A stretch of 53,267 nucleotides of DNA from Halopseudomonas formosensis. GTDB lineage: Bacteria; Pseudomonadota; Gammaproteobacteria; Pseudomonadales; Pseudomonadaceae. Shown here one piece after another: positions 8,539-17,743 of the stretch (its first letter is position 1; each line of letters opens with the position of its first letter). Position numbers and translations under genes: made by a program. A model generated the notes under the pieces. It did no database searches. It saw nothing but the letters and a program-made list of their open reading frames with translations, and had not been told where the DNA came from. The stretch lies in the NCBI RefSeq assembly GCF_900115905.1, contig NZ_FOYD01000011.1, positions 37,893 through 91,159 on the forward strand, in the 5' to 3' direction.

Positions 8539-10197
8539 ATGTTTGACCGTCATTACGCCGTCTGGCCCGATCTGGTGCCGAAATTCCTCGACCTTCCGGC
8601 GACCAGCCTGTATTCCAACCTGAGCGTCTCTGCCCTGCGCTACCCGCAGCACCCGGCCATCATCTATTACGGCACCACCCTGACCTACGCCGAGCTCGAG
8701 CAGCAGGCCGAGGCGCTGGCCGGTTATCTGCAGCGAGCAGGTGTACAGGCCGGGGACCGAGTGCTGCTGTACATGCAGAACAGCCCCCAGTTCGTCATCG
8801 GCTTTTACGCCATTCTGCGGGCCAACGCCGTGGTGGTACCGGTCAACCCGATGAACCGCAAGGCGGAACTGGAGTACCTGATCGCTGATACCGAGGCCGA
8901 GGTTGCCCTCTGTGGTCGGGAACTGCTGGACAATATCAGCGGCCTGGTCGGCCATACCCAGCTGCGCGAAGTCATTGTCAGCGCCTATGGCGAATACGTG
9001 CGCGAGCCCACCGACCTGGCCCTGCCGGACGCCGTGACACTGGACTCCAGCCTGCCCGAGTTGCCCGGTCTCACGCCCTGGCAGCAGGCAATGGAAGCGG
9101 CCTACCAGCCCGGTCCGCTGACCGCCGGCCCGGATGACCTGTGCGTGATTCCCTACAGCTCCGGCACCACCGGCAACCCCAAGGGCTGCACCCACACCCA
9201 CCACAGCGCCATGGCCACTACCGTCTACTGCTCGGTGTGGGGGAACAGCCAGCATGATGTGGTGCAGCTGGTCTCGGTTCCCATGTTCCACGTGACCGGG
9301 ATGCAGGTGTGCATGAACGCCTCCATCTATCTCGGTGCCACCCAGGTCATCATGACCCGCTGGGATCGCAAAACGGCCGCCCGACTGATCGAGCGACACG
9401 GCATCACCTCCTGGCGCAACATTCCCACCATGGTGGTGGATCTGCTCTCGGATCCGGATATCGAGCAATATGATCTGAGCACGCTCAAGTCCATCGGCGG
9501 CGGTGGAGCAGCCATGCCGGCGGCCATCGCGGCGAAGCTGGAGAACAAGCTCGGACTGCGCTATTCGGAAGGCTATGGTCTGTCGGAAACCCTCAGCGCC
9601 ACCCACATGAATCCCCCCGCGGCACCCAAGGCGCAGTGTCTGGGCATCCCCATCATCGGGGTGGACGCGCGGGTCATCGATGTGGACAGCCTGCGTGAGG
9701 TCGGAGTCGGCGAGACCGGCGAGATCGTGCTCCACGGCGAACAGGTGTTCCAGGGCTACTGGCGCCGCCCGGAGGCCACTGCCGAGGCCTTCATCGAGCT
9801 GGACGGCAAGCGGTTCTTCCGCAGCGGGGACCTGGGTCATTATGACGAAGAGGGCTATTTCTTCCTGGTCGATCGGGTCAAGCGGATGATCAATGCCTCC
9901 GGCTACAAGGTCTGGCCGGCGGAGGTGGAGGCACTGCTCTATGGTCATCCGGCGGTGCACGAGGTCTGCATCATTTCCGCCCCCGACGAACGCCGCGGCG
10001 AAACGGTCAAGGCCGTGGTAGTGCTGGCGGCAGGGCATGACGGAACCACCGCAGATGACATTCTCGACTGGTGCAAGAACAACATGTCGGCTTACAAATG
10101 TCCGAAGCTGGTGGAGTTTGTCGACAGCCTGCCCAAGTCACCGGCGGGCAAGATCATGTGGCGGGCACTGCAGGAGCAGGAGTGGGCGAACAGCTGA
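8539..10197 (+). CDS. Acyl-CoA synthetase (AMP-forming, fatty-acid--CoA ligase type)
   Basis: A 552-residue ANL-superfamily enzyme that activates a carboxylic acid to its acyl-CoA through an acyl-adenylate. The phosphate loop YSSGTTGNPKG is at residues 206-216. GYGLSET is the A5 motif, and SGDLGHYDEEGYFFLVDR with the following KRMINASGYKVWPAEVE are the A7/A8 motifs. The catalytic Lys538 is in SPAGKIMWRAL. The start at 8539 has GGAG nine bases upstream and is preferred over an in-frame GTG at 8488. The class resembles medium- and long-chain fatty acyl-CoA ligases, but the substrate cannot be read from sequence. It stands alone, 120 bp after the kinase gene. Confidence 0.85.
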   Translation: MFDRHYAVWPDLVPKFLDLPATSLYSNLSVSALRYPQHPAIIYYGTTLTYAELEQQAEALAGYLQRAGVQAGDRVLLYMQNSPQFVIGFYAILRANAVVVPVNPMNRKAELEYLIADTEAEVALCGRELLDNISGLVGHTQLREVIVSAYGEYVREPTDLALPDAVTLDSSLPELPGLTPWQQAMEAAYQPGPLTAGPDDLCVIPYSSGTTGNPKGCTHTHHSAMATTVYCSVWGNSQHDVVQLVSVPMFHVTGMQVCMNASIYLGATQVIMTRWDRKTAARLIERHGITSWRNIPTMVVDLLSDPDIEQYDLSTLKSIGGGGAAMPAAIAAKLENKLGLRYSEGYGLSETLSATHMNPPAAPKAQCLGIPIIGVDARVIDVDSLREVGVGETGEIVLHGEQVFQGYWRRPEATAEAFIELDGKRFFRSGDLGHYDEEGYFFLVDRVKRMINASGYKVWPAEVEALLYGHPAVHEVCIISAPDERRGETVKAVVVLAAGHDGTTADDILDWCKNNMSAYKCPKLVEFVDSLPKSPAGKIMWRALQEQEWANS

Positions 10198-10222
10198 TGG
10201 CGTCCCGAGCCTTTTAACCTCT

Positions 10223-10349
10223 GGGAACGTCGAGCACCAGCTCGATGAGAGGCCTCGCCGCCAGCCCCGTGGACGAGCTGGTGCTCGTCCCTCCCAGGGA
10301 GCGATTGGCGGCAACCCCAAGTGGCCGGGATGGAACCCGGCCCTCCTAC
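10223..10349. repeat. REP/BIME-like palindromic cluster between convergent genes
   Basis: A 14-bp perfect inverted repeat, CGAGCACCAGCTCG at 10231-10244 and its complement at 10274-10287. Each arm is itself a short hairpin with a 4-nt loop; the right one (10272-10289) has a 7-bp stem. A third palindrome, GGCCGGG-N6-CCCGGCC at 10323-10342, follows and is bordered by CTAC (GTAG on the other strand) at 10346-10349. A GTAG next to a palindrome is the layout of REP elements recognised by RAYT transposases (family knowledge). It may also terminate transcription from both sides. Confidence 0.6.
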
Positions 10350-10350
10350 T

Positions 10351-11373
10351 TCAATCGGCAATATGCACCAGCTGCTTGCCGAAGTTCTTGCCCTTGAGCA
10401 TGCCCTTGAATGCCTCTACGGCATTGTCCAGTCCCTCGGCGACGGTTTCCCGGTACTTGAGATTGCCACTGGCCACCTGCTCGGCCAGCAGTGCCGTGAT
10501 CTCCTGGTGCTGGTCCTGCCACTCGGTGACCAGGAAGAAACGGTGCTCCGGCGGATTCTCCAGCTTGCCGAAGATATGGAAGGGGGTTTCCACCTTGCTC
10601 GCGTCCTCGGCATTGTAGGCCGAGACGTAGCCACAGATCGGCACCCGCGAGCCGGGGTTCAGCAGCCTGGCCACGGCACGGCTGACATCACCGCCGACGT
10701 TCTCGAAGTACACATCAATGCCGTTCGGACAGGCCGCCGCCAGATCGGCCTCGAGGTTGCCCGCCTTGTAATCGACACAGGCATCAAAGCCCAGCTCCTC
10801 GACCACGAAGCGGCACTTCTCCTCGCCCCCGGCGACGCCGACAACGCGGCAACCGAGCTGCTTGGCGGTCTGGCCCACCACGGTGCCGACCGGGCCGGAG
10901 GCCGCGGACACCACCACGGTTTCACCCGCCTTCGGCTTGCCGACGTAGACCAGACCGCAGTAGCCGGTGCGTCCGGGCATGCCGGCCACACCCAGATAGG
11001 CCTGCAGCGGGATACCCCGGGGCTGGATCTTGTAGACCATGGGCGCATCACCGGGAATGATGCAGTACTCCTGCCAGCCGGAGTAGCAGGTGACCAGATC
11101 ACCCTCGGCGTAATTCGGCGACTTCGACTCGATCACCCGGCCGACGCTCTCACCGACGATGACCTCGCCGATACCGATGGGATCCATGTAGCCCTTGGCA
11201 TCGTTCATGCGCGGGCGCATGTAGGGGTCCAGTGACAGCCACAGGGTCTTGATCAGCACCTCGCCGTCGCGCAGCTCGCGCACCGGTGCTTCGGTCAGGA
11301 CCAGATCACCATCGCGGATCTCCCCCTGGGGGCGGCGCTGCAGAATTATTTTTCGGTTGGTATAAGCAGACAT
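10351..11373 (-). CDS. NADP-dependent medium-chain reductase (CurA / prostaglandin-reductase family)
   Basis: A 340-residue zinc-free medium-chain dehydrogenase/reductase. It has the N-terminal family sequence LWLSLDPYMRPRMND, a GroES-like fold, and a Rossmann domain with the dinucleotide loop SAASGPVGTVVGQTAKQLG. It continues with CVDYKAGNLEADLAAACPNG and DVYFENVGGDVSRAV, and ends in GKNFGKQLVHI. Family members reduce the alkene of enones and alkenals with NADPH, for example E. coli CurA acting on curcumin. The physiological substrate here is unknown. It lies downstream of the diguanylate cyclase on the same strand with a 115-bp gap, so it may have its own promoter. Confidence 0.85.
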   Translation of the reverse strand: MSAYTNRKIILQRRPQGEIRDGDLVLTEAPVRELRDGEVLIKTLWLSLDPYMRPRMNDAKGYMDPIGIGEVIVGESVGRVIESKSPNYAEGDLVTCYSGWQEYCIIPGDAPMVYKIQPRGIPLQAYLGVAGMPGRTGYCGLVYVGKPKAGETVVVSAASGPVGTVVGQTAKQLGCRVVGVAGGEEKCRFVVEELGFDACVDYKAGNLEADLAAACPNGIDVYFENVGGDVSRAVARLLNPGSRVPICGYVSAYNAEDASKVETPFHIFGKLENPPEHRFFLVTEWQDQHQEITALLAEQVASGNLKYRETVAEGLDNAVEAFKGMLKGKNFGKQLVHIAD

Positions 11374-11488
11374 TCGGACCTCGCATGAGCAATGGATAAC
11401 CCGGGCCTGGGCCCGGCTTGTTGCTGATCATAGACCAGCGCCGTGCCGCTGCCGCCTGTTATTCATCACGATGATCGGCCGTCAGCAA

Positions 11489-12571
11489 TCACCCTGCATC
11501 CGTTCGTATCCCGTCGATGATCAGTACGTCATGGAACACCAGCTGGTTACGACCCTGATGCTTGCCGCGGTACAGACGCCGATCGGCGCAGCGGTACAAC
11601 TGGTCGCCGTCACTGCCATCGCGCGGCCACTCGGCCATGCCGAAGGTAGCCGACAGCGGTATCTGCTCGCCCCGGTAGTCCAGCGGATGCCGGGCGATCT
11701 GCGCCCGCAGCTGCTCCACCAGCGGCAGGGCATGGGCAGTGTCGGTATCGCGCAGCAGAATGCCGAATTCCTCCCCACCGAGCCGAGCCAGCAGGTCGGT
11801 ACCGCGCAGGCGCCCCTGCAGACAGTTGCAGACGTGGCGCAGGGCCTGGTCCCCGGCTTCGTGGCCCCAGCGATCATTGATGGCCTTGAAATGGTCAAGA
11901 TCGAGAATCACCAGTACCAGTGCATGGCCACTGCGGCGTGCCAGGGCGATGCTGTTGCCCAGCTCACGCTGGAAGCTGCTGCGGTTGGCGACACCGGTCA
12001 GACCGTCGGATTCGGCCATGTGCCGCAGCAACAGCTGCGCTGCCGCCCGCCGGCTCTCGTACACGTGTACGAACAACATGATCAGCAGCCCGCACAGCAG
12101 CGCGTTGCCCAGGTCGATCAACCCTGCGCCTTCCAGCTGCTCGGGGTGCTTGAGCATGTAGGCGGCGATCGCGACCATGGCAAAGGGCACAGTGACCAGG
12201 AAGCCGGCCCGCTTGCCCAGCAGCAGGTAGGTCATCACCGGGATCATGAAGACCCAGACGAAGGCCGACACCGAGGCCTCGGGCATGACGATGATGTAGA
12301 TAAGGAAGCTGTAGGTCGGCAGCAGATACAGGTAGATCCACGGCGTGAGGTTGCGCACCCGCCCGAGGCAGACAGCGCCGACCAGCAGCAGAAGACAGGC
12401 GCAGGCCTCGACGATGGCCAGCAGGGTGTTGCCATTGAGGCCCTGCAGTATGCCGAAGAAGCCTATGGTCAGGCCGGTGGCCAGATAGATCAGGCGCAGC
12501 AGGGCGCGACTGTCCTCCTGCTCCAGGCCACCGTCGGCATGGGGCGCTTTCTTGAACCTTTTCCCTGGCAC
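11489..12571 (-). CDS. Membrane diguanylate cyclase (GGDEF domain)
   Basis: A 360-residue protein starting at a GTG codon with a strong AGGGAG site seven bases upstream. Residues ~25-172 contain about six hydrophobic segments, a membrane-embedded sensory region without a recognised periplasmic domain. Residues ~185-345 form a GGDEF domain with the signature GGEEF at 265-269. An RxxD inhibitory site (Arg256 to Asp259) sits exactly five residues before it, so product inhibition by c-di-GMP is expected. The enzyme makes c-di-GMP from GTP and would promote attachment. It is 36 bp downstream of the gamma-carbonic anhydrase gene, possibly in one transcript. Confidence 0.92.
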   Translation of the reverse strand: MPGKRFKKAPHADGGLEQEDSRALLRLIYLATGLTIGFFGILQGLNGNTLLAIVEACACLLLLVGAVCLGRVRNLTPWIYLYLLPTYSFLIYIIVMPEASVSAFVWVFMIPVMTYLLLGKRAGFLVTVPFAMVAIAAYMLKHPEQLEGAGLIDLGNALLCGLLIMLFVHVYESRRAAAQLLLRHMAESDGLTGVANRSSFQRELGNSIALARRSGHALVLVILDLDHFKAINDRWGHEAGDQALRHVCNCLQGRLRGTDLLARLGGEEFGILLRDTDTAHALPLVEQLRAQIARHPLDYRGEQIPLSATFGMAEWPRDGSDGDQLYRCADRRLYRGKHQGRNQLVFHDVLIIDGIRTDAG

Positions 12572-12607
12572 AGCTTCTCTCCCTGAAATGGTTGGATGCA
12601 GACGCGC

Positions 12608-13144
12608 TCAGTTGCTCTCGTTGCGGTACTGATCCTTCAGACGCACATAGTTGGCTGCAGTATAGGTGAAGAACTCCCGTTCACGCTCGGTCAGCGCCCT
12701 CACCTCCTTCGCCGGGCTGCCCATGTACAGGTAGCCGCTGCGCAGCCGCTTGTTCGCCGGCACCAGACTGCCGGCGCCAAGAATCACCTCGTCCTCGATC
12801 ACCGCCCCGTCCATGACGATGCTGCCCATGCCGATCAGCACCCGGCTGCCTACAGTGCATCCGTGCAGCAGTACCTTGTGGCCGATGGTCACATCATCGC
12901 CGATGATCAGGGGGTAGCCGTCGGGGTTGAAGGGCCCGGCGTGGGTAATGTGCAGCACGCTGCCATCCTGCACGCTGGTACGGGCACCGATGCGGATACG
13001 GTGCATGTCCCCGCGGATCACCGCCATGGGCCAGACCGAACAGTCCTCGCCCAGCTCGACATCCCCCAGGACTACCGCGCTGGCATCCACAAACACCCGC
13101 TCACCCAGCTGCGGCTGGTGACCGGCGAAACGGCGTATATTCAT
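12608..13144 (-). CDS. Gamma-carbonic anhydrase family protein
   Basis: A 178-residue left-handed beta-helix protein of the gamma-class carbonic anhydrase / YrdA family. Hexapeptide-type repeats run through the chain (VVLGDVELGEDCSVWPMAVI, DDVTIGHKVLLHGCTVGSRV, IGMGSIVMDGAVIEDEVILG). Candidate metal ligands lie in the SVLHI, TIGHK and LLHGC segments. A C-terminal helix follows. The start was moved to 13144 (MNIRRFAGHQ) because AGGGG lies six bases upstream; a longer frame begins at 13180. Carbonic anhydrase activity is not certain in this subfamily. It is divergent from prlC. Confidence 0.88.
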   Translation of the reverse strand: MNIRRFAGHQPQLGERVFVDASAVVLGDVELGEDCSVWPMAVIRGDMHRIRIGARTSVQDGSVLHITHAGPFNPDGYPLIIGDDVTIGHKVLLHGCTVGSRVLIGMGSIVMDGAVIEDEVILGAGSLVPANKRLRSGYLYMGSPAKEVRALTEREREFFTYTAANYVRLKDQYRNESN

Positions 13145-13282
13145 CTGTTGCCCCTTGAATTGGCGGACTGCCGCCATCATCTATCGGATATAGCCGCCCG
13201 GCATGCAACCGGGTGCCAATGATTCTCTGGTTCGCTACCATGACCCCATTGTACGAACCCACGCTATTCAGGAAACCCCGCC

Positions 13283-15322
13283 ATGTCCAATCCGCTGTTG
13301 CACGCCTACGACCTGCCGCCCTTCAGCCAGATCAAGCCGGAGCATGTCAGACCGGCCATCGAGCAGGTCATCGCCGACAGCCGCGAACAGCTGCAGCAGT
13401 TGCTGGCCAGGCCGCCGGCGCAGTGGACCTGGGCCACCCTGATCGAGCCGCTGGACGAGATGGGCGAGCGCCTGAGTCGGGCCTGGTCCCCGGTCAGTCA
13501 CCTGAATGCGGTGATGAACAGCCCCGAGCTGCGCGAAGCCCATGACAGCTGCCTGCCGCTGCTGAGCCAGTTTTCCACGGAAATGGGCCAGAACCAGGCC
13601 CTGTACAATGCCTACCGGCAACTGGCCGACAGTGACGCCTACCACGAACTGGATGCCGCCCAGCAAACCATCATCCAGCATGCCCTGCGCGATTTCCGGC
13701 TGTCCGGCATTGCCCTGCCGGCGGAGCAGCAGAAGCGCTACGGTGAGCTGAAGATGCGTCTGTCGGAGCTGCAGAGCCGCTTCTCCAACCAGTTGATGGA
13801 TGCCACCCAGGCCTGGACCAGACATGTCACCGACGTCAGCGAGCTGGCCGGTCTGCCCGAATCCGCCCTGGCCCAGGCCCGCCAGGCCGCCGAGGCCCGG
13901 GATCTGGACGGCTGGCTGATTACCCTGGAATTCCCCAGCTACTACGCGGTGATGACCTACGCCGACAACGCCGATCTGCGCCGCGAGGTCTACACTGCCT
14001 ACTGTACCCGGGCTTCCGACCAGGGGCCGCATGCCGGGCAGAATGACAACGGCCCCGTCATCGCCGAGATTCTCCAGCTGCGGCAGGAGCTGGCCAGCCT
14101 GCTGGGCTACGCCAATTACGCCGAACTGTCCCTGGCAACCAAGATGGCCGACAGCACCGATCAGGTGCTGGGCTTCCTGCGCGATCTGGCCGGCCGCAGC
14201 CGCCCCTATGCCGAGGCCGATCTGCAGGCCCTGCGCGAGTTTGCCGCCAGCCGAGGCTGCAGTGAGCTGCAGAGCTGGGACACCGGCTATTACGCCGAGC
14301 AGCTGCGTCAGCACAGGTACGCCATTTCCCAGGAGGAACTGCGCCCCTGGTTCCCGGTGGACCGGGTACTGCAGGGCATGTTCACCACCGCCGGCCGGCT
14401 GTTCGGCGTCGAGCTGCGCGAGGTAGCCGAGTTCGATCGCTGGCACCCCGAGGCCCGTCTGTTCGAAGTCGTCGAGGGAGGCAGGGTCATCGGCCGCTTC
14501 TTCCTCGATCTGTACGCCCGCAGCAACAAGCGGGGCGGCGCCTGGATGGACGGTGCCCGGGACCGGCGGCGCCTGCCCGGCGGCGAAGTACAGCTGCCGG
14601 TGGCCTATCTGGTGTGCAATTTCACCCCGGCGGTCGGTGACCGGCCGGCCCTGCTGACCCACGACGAAGTGACCACCCTGTTCCACGAATTCGGGCATGG
14701 CCTGCATCACCTGCTGACGCGCGTGGACTACCCCGCAGCCTCGGGTATCAATGGCGTGGCCTGGGATGCGGTGGAGCTGCCCAGTCAGTTCATGGAGAAC
14801 TGGTGCTGGGAGCCGGAAGGTCTGGCACTGATCTCGGGGCACCATGAAACCGGCGAGCCGCTGCCGGCGGACCTGCTGGAGAAGATGCTGGCAGCGAAGA
14901 ACTTCCAGTCCGGCCTGGCCATGCTGCGCCAGATCGAGTTTTCGCTGTTCGATTTCGAGCTGCACGCCCAGAGCGGTCGCAGCGCCCGTGAGGTGCTGCA
15001 GGCCGTGCGCGAGGAGGTATCGGTGATGCCGCCGCCGTCGTTCAACCGCTTCGAGAATGGCTTCGCACACATATTCGCCGGGGGCTATGCGGCCGGCTAC
15101 TACAGTTACAAGTGGGCGGAGGTGCTGTCGGCGGATGCCTTCTCGCGCTTCGAGGAGGAGGGCATCTTCAATGCCGAGACCGGCCGCTCGTTCCGCGACA
15201 ACATCCTGGCCCGGGGCGGCAGCCGCGAACCCATGGAGCTGTTCATCGCCTTCCGCGGCCGTGAACCTTCGGTGGAGGCGCTCCTGCGCCACAGCGGCCT
15301 GACTCAGGAGCAAGCAGCATGA
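13283..15322 (+). CDS. prlC: Oligopeptidase A (M3 zinc metallopeptidase)
   Basis: A 679-residue cytoplasmic peptidase of family M3, the usual length of PrlC. The zinc site HEFGH is at residues 468-472 (His468, Glu469 catalytic, His472), with the third ligand Glu498 in AVELPSQFMENW. The typical C-terminal sequence GGYAAGYYSYKWAEVLSADA is present. It degrades oligopeptides, including cleaved signal peptides (family knowledge). The start follows a CAGGAAA site. The stop overlaps the ATG of the small zinc-ribbon gene by four bases, an arrangement common in Pseudomonas. Confidence 0.96.
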   Translation: MSNPLLHAYDLPPFSQIKPEHVRPAIEQVIADSREQLQQLLARPPAQWTWATLIEPLDEMGERLSRAWSPVSHLNAVMNSPELREAHDSCLPLLSQFSTEMGQNQALYNAYRQLADSDAYHELDAAQQTIIQHALRDFRLSGIALPAEQQKRYGELKMRLSELQSRFSNQLMDATQAWTRHVTDVSELAGLPESALAQARQAAEARDLDGWLITLEFPSYYAVMTYADNADLRREVYTAYCTRASDQGPHAGQNDNGPVIAEILQLRQELASLLGYANYAELSLATKMADSTDQVLGFLRDLAGRSRPYAEADLQALREFAASRGCSELQSWDTGYYAEQLRQHRYAISQEELRPWFPVDRVLQGMFTTAGRLFGVELREVAEFDRWHPEARLFEVVEGGRVIGRFFLDLYARSNKRGGAWMDGARDRRRLPGGEVQLPVAYLVCNFTPAVGDRPALLTHDEVTTLFHEFGHGLHHLLTRVDYPAASGINGVAWDAVELPSQFMENWCWEPEGLALISGHHETGEPLPADLLEKMLAAKNFQSGLAMLRQIEFSLFDFELHAQSGRSAREVLQAVREEVSVMPPPSFNRFENGFAHIFAGGYAAGYYSYKWAEVLSADAFSRFEEEGIFNAETGRSFRDNILARGGSREPMELFIAFRGREPSVEALLRHSGLTQEQAA

Positions 15323-15600
15323 ACGAGCCCAACCAGCCGGCACAACCGGTCAAACGTTTCATCGCCGGGGCGGTATGTCCCGCCTGCAGCCGCATGGACA
15401 CCATCCGCATGTACCAGCAGGACGGGGTCATGCACCGCGAATGCGTGGAATGCGGCTTTGCCGACAGCCTGGACGAGCGGGGCAATTCCATTCCCCGGGA
15501 ACTGCCCACCCGGGTCACCGCCAAGCCGGTGACCAAGCCGGCCAGTGCCCACGTGGCGCAGTTCTTTCCCAATCCCAGGCTGAAGAAGAAGGACAGCTGA
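15319..15600 (+). CDS. YheV-family putative zinc-ribbon protein
   Basis: A 93-residue protein with two cysteine pairs, CPAC near residue 24 and CVEC near residue 43, which would form a zinc ribbon. The context RFIAGAVCPAC and RECVECGF is typical of the YheV (DUF2387) family that accompanies prlC in gammaproteobacteria. The C-terminus is basic (RLKKKDS). Its start overlaps the end of prlC, so it is probably co-translated. The function is unknown. Confidence 0.85.
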   Translation: MNEPNQPAQPVKRFIAGAVCPACSRMDTIRMYQQDGVMHRECVECGFADSLDERGNSIPRELPTRVTAKPVTKPASAHVAQFFPNPRLKKKDS

Positions 15601-15605
15601 ACCGG

Positions 15606-15637
15606 GGCCAGCGCACCCGCGCTACGCGGGTGTGGCC
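15606..15637. terminator. Candidate bidirectional terminator hairpin
   Basis: CACCCGCG-CTA-CGCGGGTG at 15614-15632 is a perfect 8-bp stem with a 3-nt loop, flanked by GGCC on each side. It sits between two convergent genes. There is no clear U-tract, so intrinsic termination is not assured. Confidence 0.45.
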
Positions 15638-15646
15638 GTTCGGCGT

Positions 15647-16297
15647 TTACTGGAGATTGTCGCGCCAGGTCAGGCCGATGCCCAGCTCCTCGGCCATGTT
15701 CGGCCAGCGGCGCCACATTTCCAGACGGTCCTGCTCTCCGACGCCCTCGCGGTAGGCAAGGAAGGCAGGGCTCTCGAACACCGTCTCGGGCAGCAGGCCG
15801 GCAACGGCTTCGAAGACCGCCGAGTCCAGCCGGTTGGCATAGTCCTCGCCCAGGAGTTCGTGGACTATCAGGTTGGCCCTGGTGTTGTTCATCGGAATCA
15901 GCGACTCGCCACCGTGGGCCACGTAGCGGTCGTTGACCTCTTCCACCAGCCGGTGCGCCAGATAGGCCTCATCCAGCAGCAGCAACAGCCCGCGATGGGT
16001 GTCGGAGATCACCTCCATGGGCTCCAGGAAGAATTCCTCGGCGACCTTGAGCACCGGAATCAGCTGCGGGCGCAGCTGGGCATTATTGGCCACCGCCTGC
16101 GCCGCCTCGAGCATGTCCGGCACGCGCTCCACGTAAGCCTGGATGAAGTTGAACAGGGTCGTGGCCGCATCCTCCCGAGTCCGTATGGAGCGGTGCAGGC
16201 CAGGCAGTTTCCGCTCCAGCCATGTGCGCAGCGCTTCGTCGTTGGCTTCATCTTCACGGGCGGCTCTGACCCGCTCGCGCAACTCGGCAATTTTCAT
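15647..16297 (-). CDS. Conserved hypothetical protein (Pseudomonas type)
   Basis: A 216-residue soluble, acidic, mostly helical protein without signal peptide or membrane segment. The start was set at 16297 (MKIAELRERV), where a GGAG lies upstream; an open frame continues to 16390 but adds atypical sequence. Characteristic stretches are PLGLHR-like KLPGLHRSIRTREDAATTLF and NDRYVAHGGESLIPMNNTRA. I do not recognise a catalytic motif or named family. It is convergent with the prlC-yheV pair and transcribed away from the oxidase cluster. Confidence 0.7.
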   Translation of the reverse strand: MKIAELRERVRAAREDEANDEALRTWLERKLPGLHRSIRTREDAATTLFNFIQAYVERVPDMLEAAQAVANNAQLRPQLIPVLKVAEEFFLEPMEVISDTHRGLLLLLDEAYLAHRLVEEVNDRYVAHGGESLIPMNNTRANLIVHELLGEDYANRLDSAVFEAVAGLLPETVFESPAFLAYREGVGEQDRLEMWRRWPNMAEELGIGLTWRDNLQ

Positions 16298-16516
16298 TCG
16301 CAACTCCGATGATGGCGGAACCCGCAGGGCCCCGCCTGATGCTTTGAAGTGACGGCAGTTGAAGCTAGCAGAGTGCCTGCATATCGTCAAAGTGACTCTT
16401 CGCCGAGCCTATCCCCACGATCGGTCCGCCCCTTGCCTGGCGCCGCCGGCAGGCGGACCTGCCGGGTGGACGGTTCGTCGGGTAACACGATCCGGTAAAA
16501 AAGACGGAGCGGAAAA

Positions 16517-16544
16517 TTGCCTTGACCGTCTTCGTGTCTATACT
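16517..16544 (+). promoter_or_regulatory. Candidate sigma-70 promoter of the oxidase cluster
   Basis: TTGCCT (16517-16522), a 16-bp spacer, then TATACT (16539-16544), 65 bp before the coxB start. It was identified by eye only. Confidence 0.4.
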
Positions 16545-16608
16545 CCCTGTTGACTGAGCTGACCATGCTCGTGAGTCATTATAAAAAAAAGAACAAGGGG
16601 AAACCGGG

Positions 16609-17733
16609 ATGTTGCGACATGCACGCAGCTGGCTGATCGGCTTGTTTCTCGCGTCTCTAGCCGGCCATACCAGCGCAAGTTGGACCATTAACATGAGTCC
16701 GGGGGCAACAGAAGTCAGCCGCTCGGTCTTCAATCTGCACATGACCATCTTCTGGATCTCGGTGATCATCGGCGCCATGGTGTTCGGCGTGATGTTCTGG
16801 TCGATGATCATGCACCGCCGCGCCAAGGGGGCGGTCGCCGCCAAGTTCCATGAAAACCTCACGGTCGAGATTCTCTGGACCGTCATTCCGCTGCTGATCC
16901 TGATCGGCATGGCGATCCCCGCGACCAAAACCCTGATCGAGATCTACGATACCGAAGACGCCGATCTGGACATCCTGGTCACCGGCTATCAGTGGCGCTG
17001 GCAGTACAACTATATGGGCGAGGGCGTGAGCTTCATGAGCAACATGGCCACGCCCCGTGAACAGATCACCAACCAGCAGGCCAAGGGCGAGCACTATCTG
17101 CTCGAGGTGGACGAGCCGCTGGTGGTGCCCACCGGCCAGAAGATCCGCTTCCTGATCACCTCCGCCGACGTCATCCATTCCTGGTGGGTGCCGGCGCTGG
17201 CGGTGAAGAAGGATGCCATCCCCGGCTTCATCAACGAGTCCTGGACCCGCATCGACGAGCCCGGCATCTACCGTGGCCAGTGCACCGAGCTGTGCGGGCG
17301 GGACCACGCCTTCATGCCGATCGTGGTCGAGGCCCGGACGCCGGAGGACTTCGCCACCTGGCTGGCCGAGCGCAAGGCGACCGCCGCCGCCGAAGCCGAG
17401 CTGACCAGCAAGGAATGGACGCTTGAGGAGCTGATGGAACGCGGTCAGCGTGTCTACACCAGTACCTGTGTCGCCTGCCACCAGGCCAACGGCGAAGGGA
17501 TGCCGCCGGTGTTTCCCTCCCTCAAGGGCAGCGAACTGGTGCTCAACGACATAGCCGCGCATATCGATGTGGTGGTCAACGGGGTGCCCGGTACCGCCAT
17601 GGCCGCCTATGGTCCGCAGCTGTCGGAAACCGACATTGCCGCAGTGATCACCTACGAGCGCAACGCCTGGGGCAACGACACCGGCGACATAGTGGCCCCC
17701 ATCGATATCCTCAACTTCAAGAACGGCCAATAG
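16609..17733 (+). CDS. coxB: Cytochrome c oxidase subunit II with fused cytochrome c domain
   Basis: A 374-residue subunit of the caa3-type terminal oxidase. It has a signal peptide (~1-24) and two membrane helices (~44-68 and ~85-110). The periplasmic CuA domain has ligands His190, Cys225, Cys229, His233 and Met236 (CTELCGRDHAFM). Residues ~275-374 are a fused cytochrome c with the haem attachment site CVACH (287-291). The fusion lets it take electrons from soluble cytochrome c or directly from the quinol-cytochrome c route. GGGG precedes the start. It heads the cluster coxB-ctaD-ctaG-coxC, with an 10-bp gap to ctaD. Confidence 0.97.
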   Translation: MLRHARSWLIGLFLASLAGHTSASWTINMSPGATEVSRSVFNLHMTIFWISVIIGAMVFGVMFWSMIMHRRAKGAVAAKFHENLTVEILWTVIPLLILIGMAIPATKTLIEIYDTEDADLDILVTGYQWRWQYNYMGEGVSFMSNMATPREQITNQQAKGEHYLLEVDEPLVVPTGQKIRFLITSADVIHSWWVPALAVKKDAIPGFINESWTRIDEPGIYRGQCTELCGRDHAFMPIVVEARTPEDFATWLAERKATAAAEAELTSKEWTLEELMERGQRVYTSTCVACHQANGEGMPPVFPSLKGSELVLNDIAAHIDVVVNGVPGTAMAAYGPQLSETDIAAVITYERNAWGNDTGDIVAPIDILNFKNGQ

Positions 17734-17743
17734 GAGACCTGTC

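Noticed and set aside
11471..12586. Plus-strand open frame opposite the diguanylate cyclase
   Set aside because: It is Gln/His-rich antisense sequence; the minus strand has GGEEF and an RxxD site.
13268..15343. A 691-codon minus-strand open frame opposite prlC
   Set aside because: prlC is complete with its zinc motif. The antisense frame is a product of high GC at third positions and has no recognisable family.
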